Assembly: GCA_030148625.1 (NCBI GenBank)
Contig: JASBTC010000224.1
Location: forward strand, 1 to 5,768
Direction of reading: 5' to 3'
Source of the DNA: Sphingobium sp.
GTDB lineage: Bacteria; Pseudomonadota; Alphaproteobacteria; Sphingomonadales; Sphingomonadaceae
DNA length: 5,768 nucleotides
Shown here: piece by piece, positions 5,342-5,768 of the stretch
How positions within the stretch are numbered: the first letter of the stretch is position 1
How the letters are laid out: each line of letters opens with the position of its first letter
Notes under the pieces: model-generated
Database searches by the model: none
Told to the model about the DNA's origin: nothing
Seen by the model: only the letters and a program-made list of their open reading frames with translations
Made by a program: the position numbers and the translations under genes

Positions 5342-5755
5342 TCAAAGATAGGTGAGCGACACGCTTAAAATCACCGGTTCGGTCAGGGCAGCCTGTCGAA
5401 CGATCAGCGCACGCGTCGACAATGTCGGGCCGGTGCGCGAAGCCAGAACGGAATCACCCGAGCGATCCAACAGCACGTCGCCGCCGCCATAAGACAACCC
5501 CAGCATTTCATCGCTACCCAGGGGTCGATGATGCGCGCGGATCTGGTAACCATCGCTGTCGTTGCAATATTCGCTGACCCTTCCGACCAGACCCGTACTG
5601 CCGGGCGATATGGGATCGATGTTGGCACTCAATTCGCACACCGTCGGTATCGACAGCGAGACCTTGAACGAGCCGCTTCTTTCGGAGGCAGAGGCGGGCG
5701 CAGCAACCAAAACCGATGTTGCACAAGCCACGGACAGGATTATTGGGTGCTTCAT
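5342..5755 (-). CDS. small secreted pilin-like (minor subunit) protein
   Basis: This 137-residue protein is on the opposite strand. The signal peptide (about 1-23) ends in ASA. The mature N-terminus has the alternating strand F30-V32-L34-I36 followed by P37-x-V39-C40, at the same residue numbers as the major pilin and with the same S-F-x-[IV] opening, so the two are probably related. C40 and C64 (in EYCNDSDGY, compare the pilin's ISCND) are a likely disulfide pair; C11 lies in the signal peptide. The chain ends in a beta strand, ILSVSLTYL. It is about 50 residues shorter than the pilin. The minus-strand ATG at 5755 has only a weak AGAG 4 nt upstream, and its promoter lies outside the window. 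Its stop abuts the tip gene's stop with no base between. It may be a minor, anchor or terminator subunit of this or a neighbouring pilus; this role is inferred. Confidence 0.68.
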   Translation of the reverse strand: MKHPIILSVACATSVLVAAPASASERSGSFKVSLSIPTVCELSANIDPISPGSTGLVGRVSEYCNDSDGYQIRAHHRPLGSDEMLGLSYGGGDVLLDRSGDSVLASRTGPTLSTRALIVRQAALTEPVILSVSLTYL

Positions 5756-5768
5756 GCCGCTCTATATG

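Noticed and set aside
1..5768. CRISPR arrays, insertion sequences, tRNA or rRNA genes, attachment sites
   Set aside because: No spaced direct repeats, transposase-like frames, terminal inverted repeats or RNA gene patterns were seen on either strand.

Overview
The window carries one compact chaperone-usher pilus (fimbria) locus. It consists of a long non-coding leader, then four plus-strand genes in the order pilin, periplasmic chaperone, outer-membrane usher, two-domain tip subunit. A fifth gene for another small secreted pilin-like protein lies on the minus strand and meets the operon tail to tail. The order pilin-chaperone-usher-tip, the spore-coat-U-like (SCPU) look of the subunits, and the chaperone and usher sequences resemble the archaic (Csu-like) branch of chaperone-usher systems. 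That branch assignment is by family recognition without a database search. The coding DNA is GC-rich, the signal peptides are of the Ala-rich proteobacterial kind, and the style of the proteins suggests an alphaproteobacterium, probably a sphingomonad (inference).

Layout: positions 1-589 hold no convincing complete gene. A divergent gene may start at 44 and run off the left edge, but support is weak. The leader is AT-richer than the rest and contains eight TTAA tetramers, two of them in CtrA-like TTAA-N7-TTAC/TTAG arrangements, plus a TATAAT hexamer, a dyad at 319-334 and foldable repeats at 467-504. The major pilin gene is 590-1150. A strong G+C-rich hairpin at 1181-1214 followed by a short T-run separates it from the chaperone gene (1271-1999). 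The usher gene (about 2017-4458) and tip gene (4463-5341) follow with almost no gaps. The minus-strand minor subunit gene (5755 down to 5342) has its stop codon immediately beside the tip gene's stop.

How they work together (known for the family): the subunits cross the inner membrane by Sec, the chaperone caps their incomplete Ig-like folds in the periplasm, the usher exchanges chaperone for neighbouring subunit by donor-strand exchange, and the tip subunit leads the fibre out. The sequence gives direct support. The pilin and the minus-strand protein both carry an alternating-hydrophobic strand ending in P-x-V-C at identical residue numbers (30-40). The tip subunit begins its mature chain at the first cysteine and has no such leading strand, as expected for a distal end cap, yet carries a Cys-less version of the motif between its two domains. 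The intercistronic hairpin and the biased codon use of the pilin gene suggest that far more pilin is made than chaperone, usher or tip.
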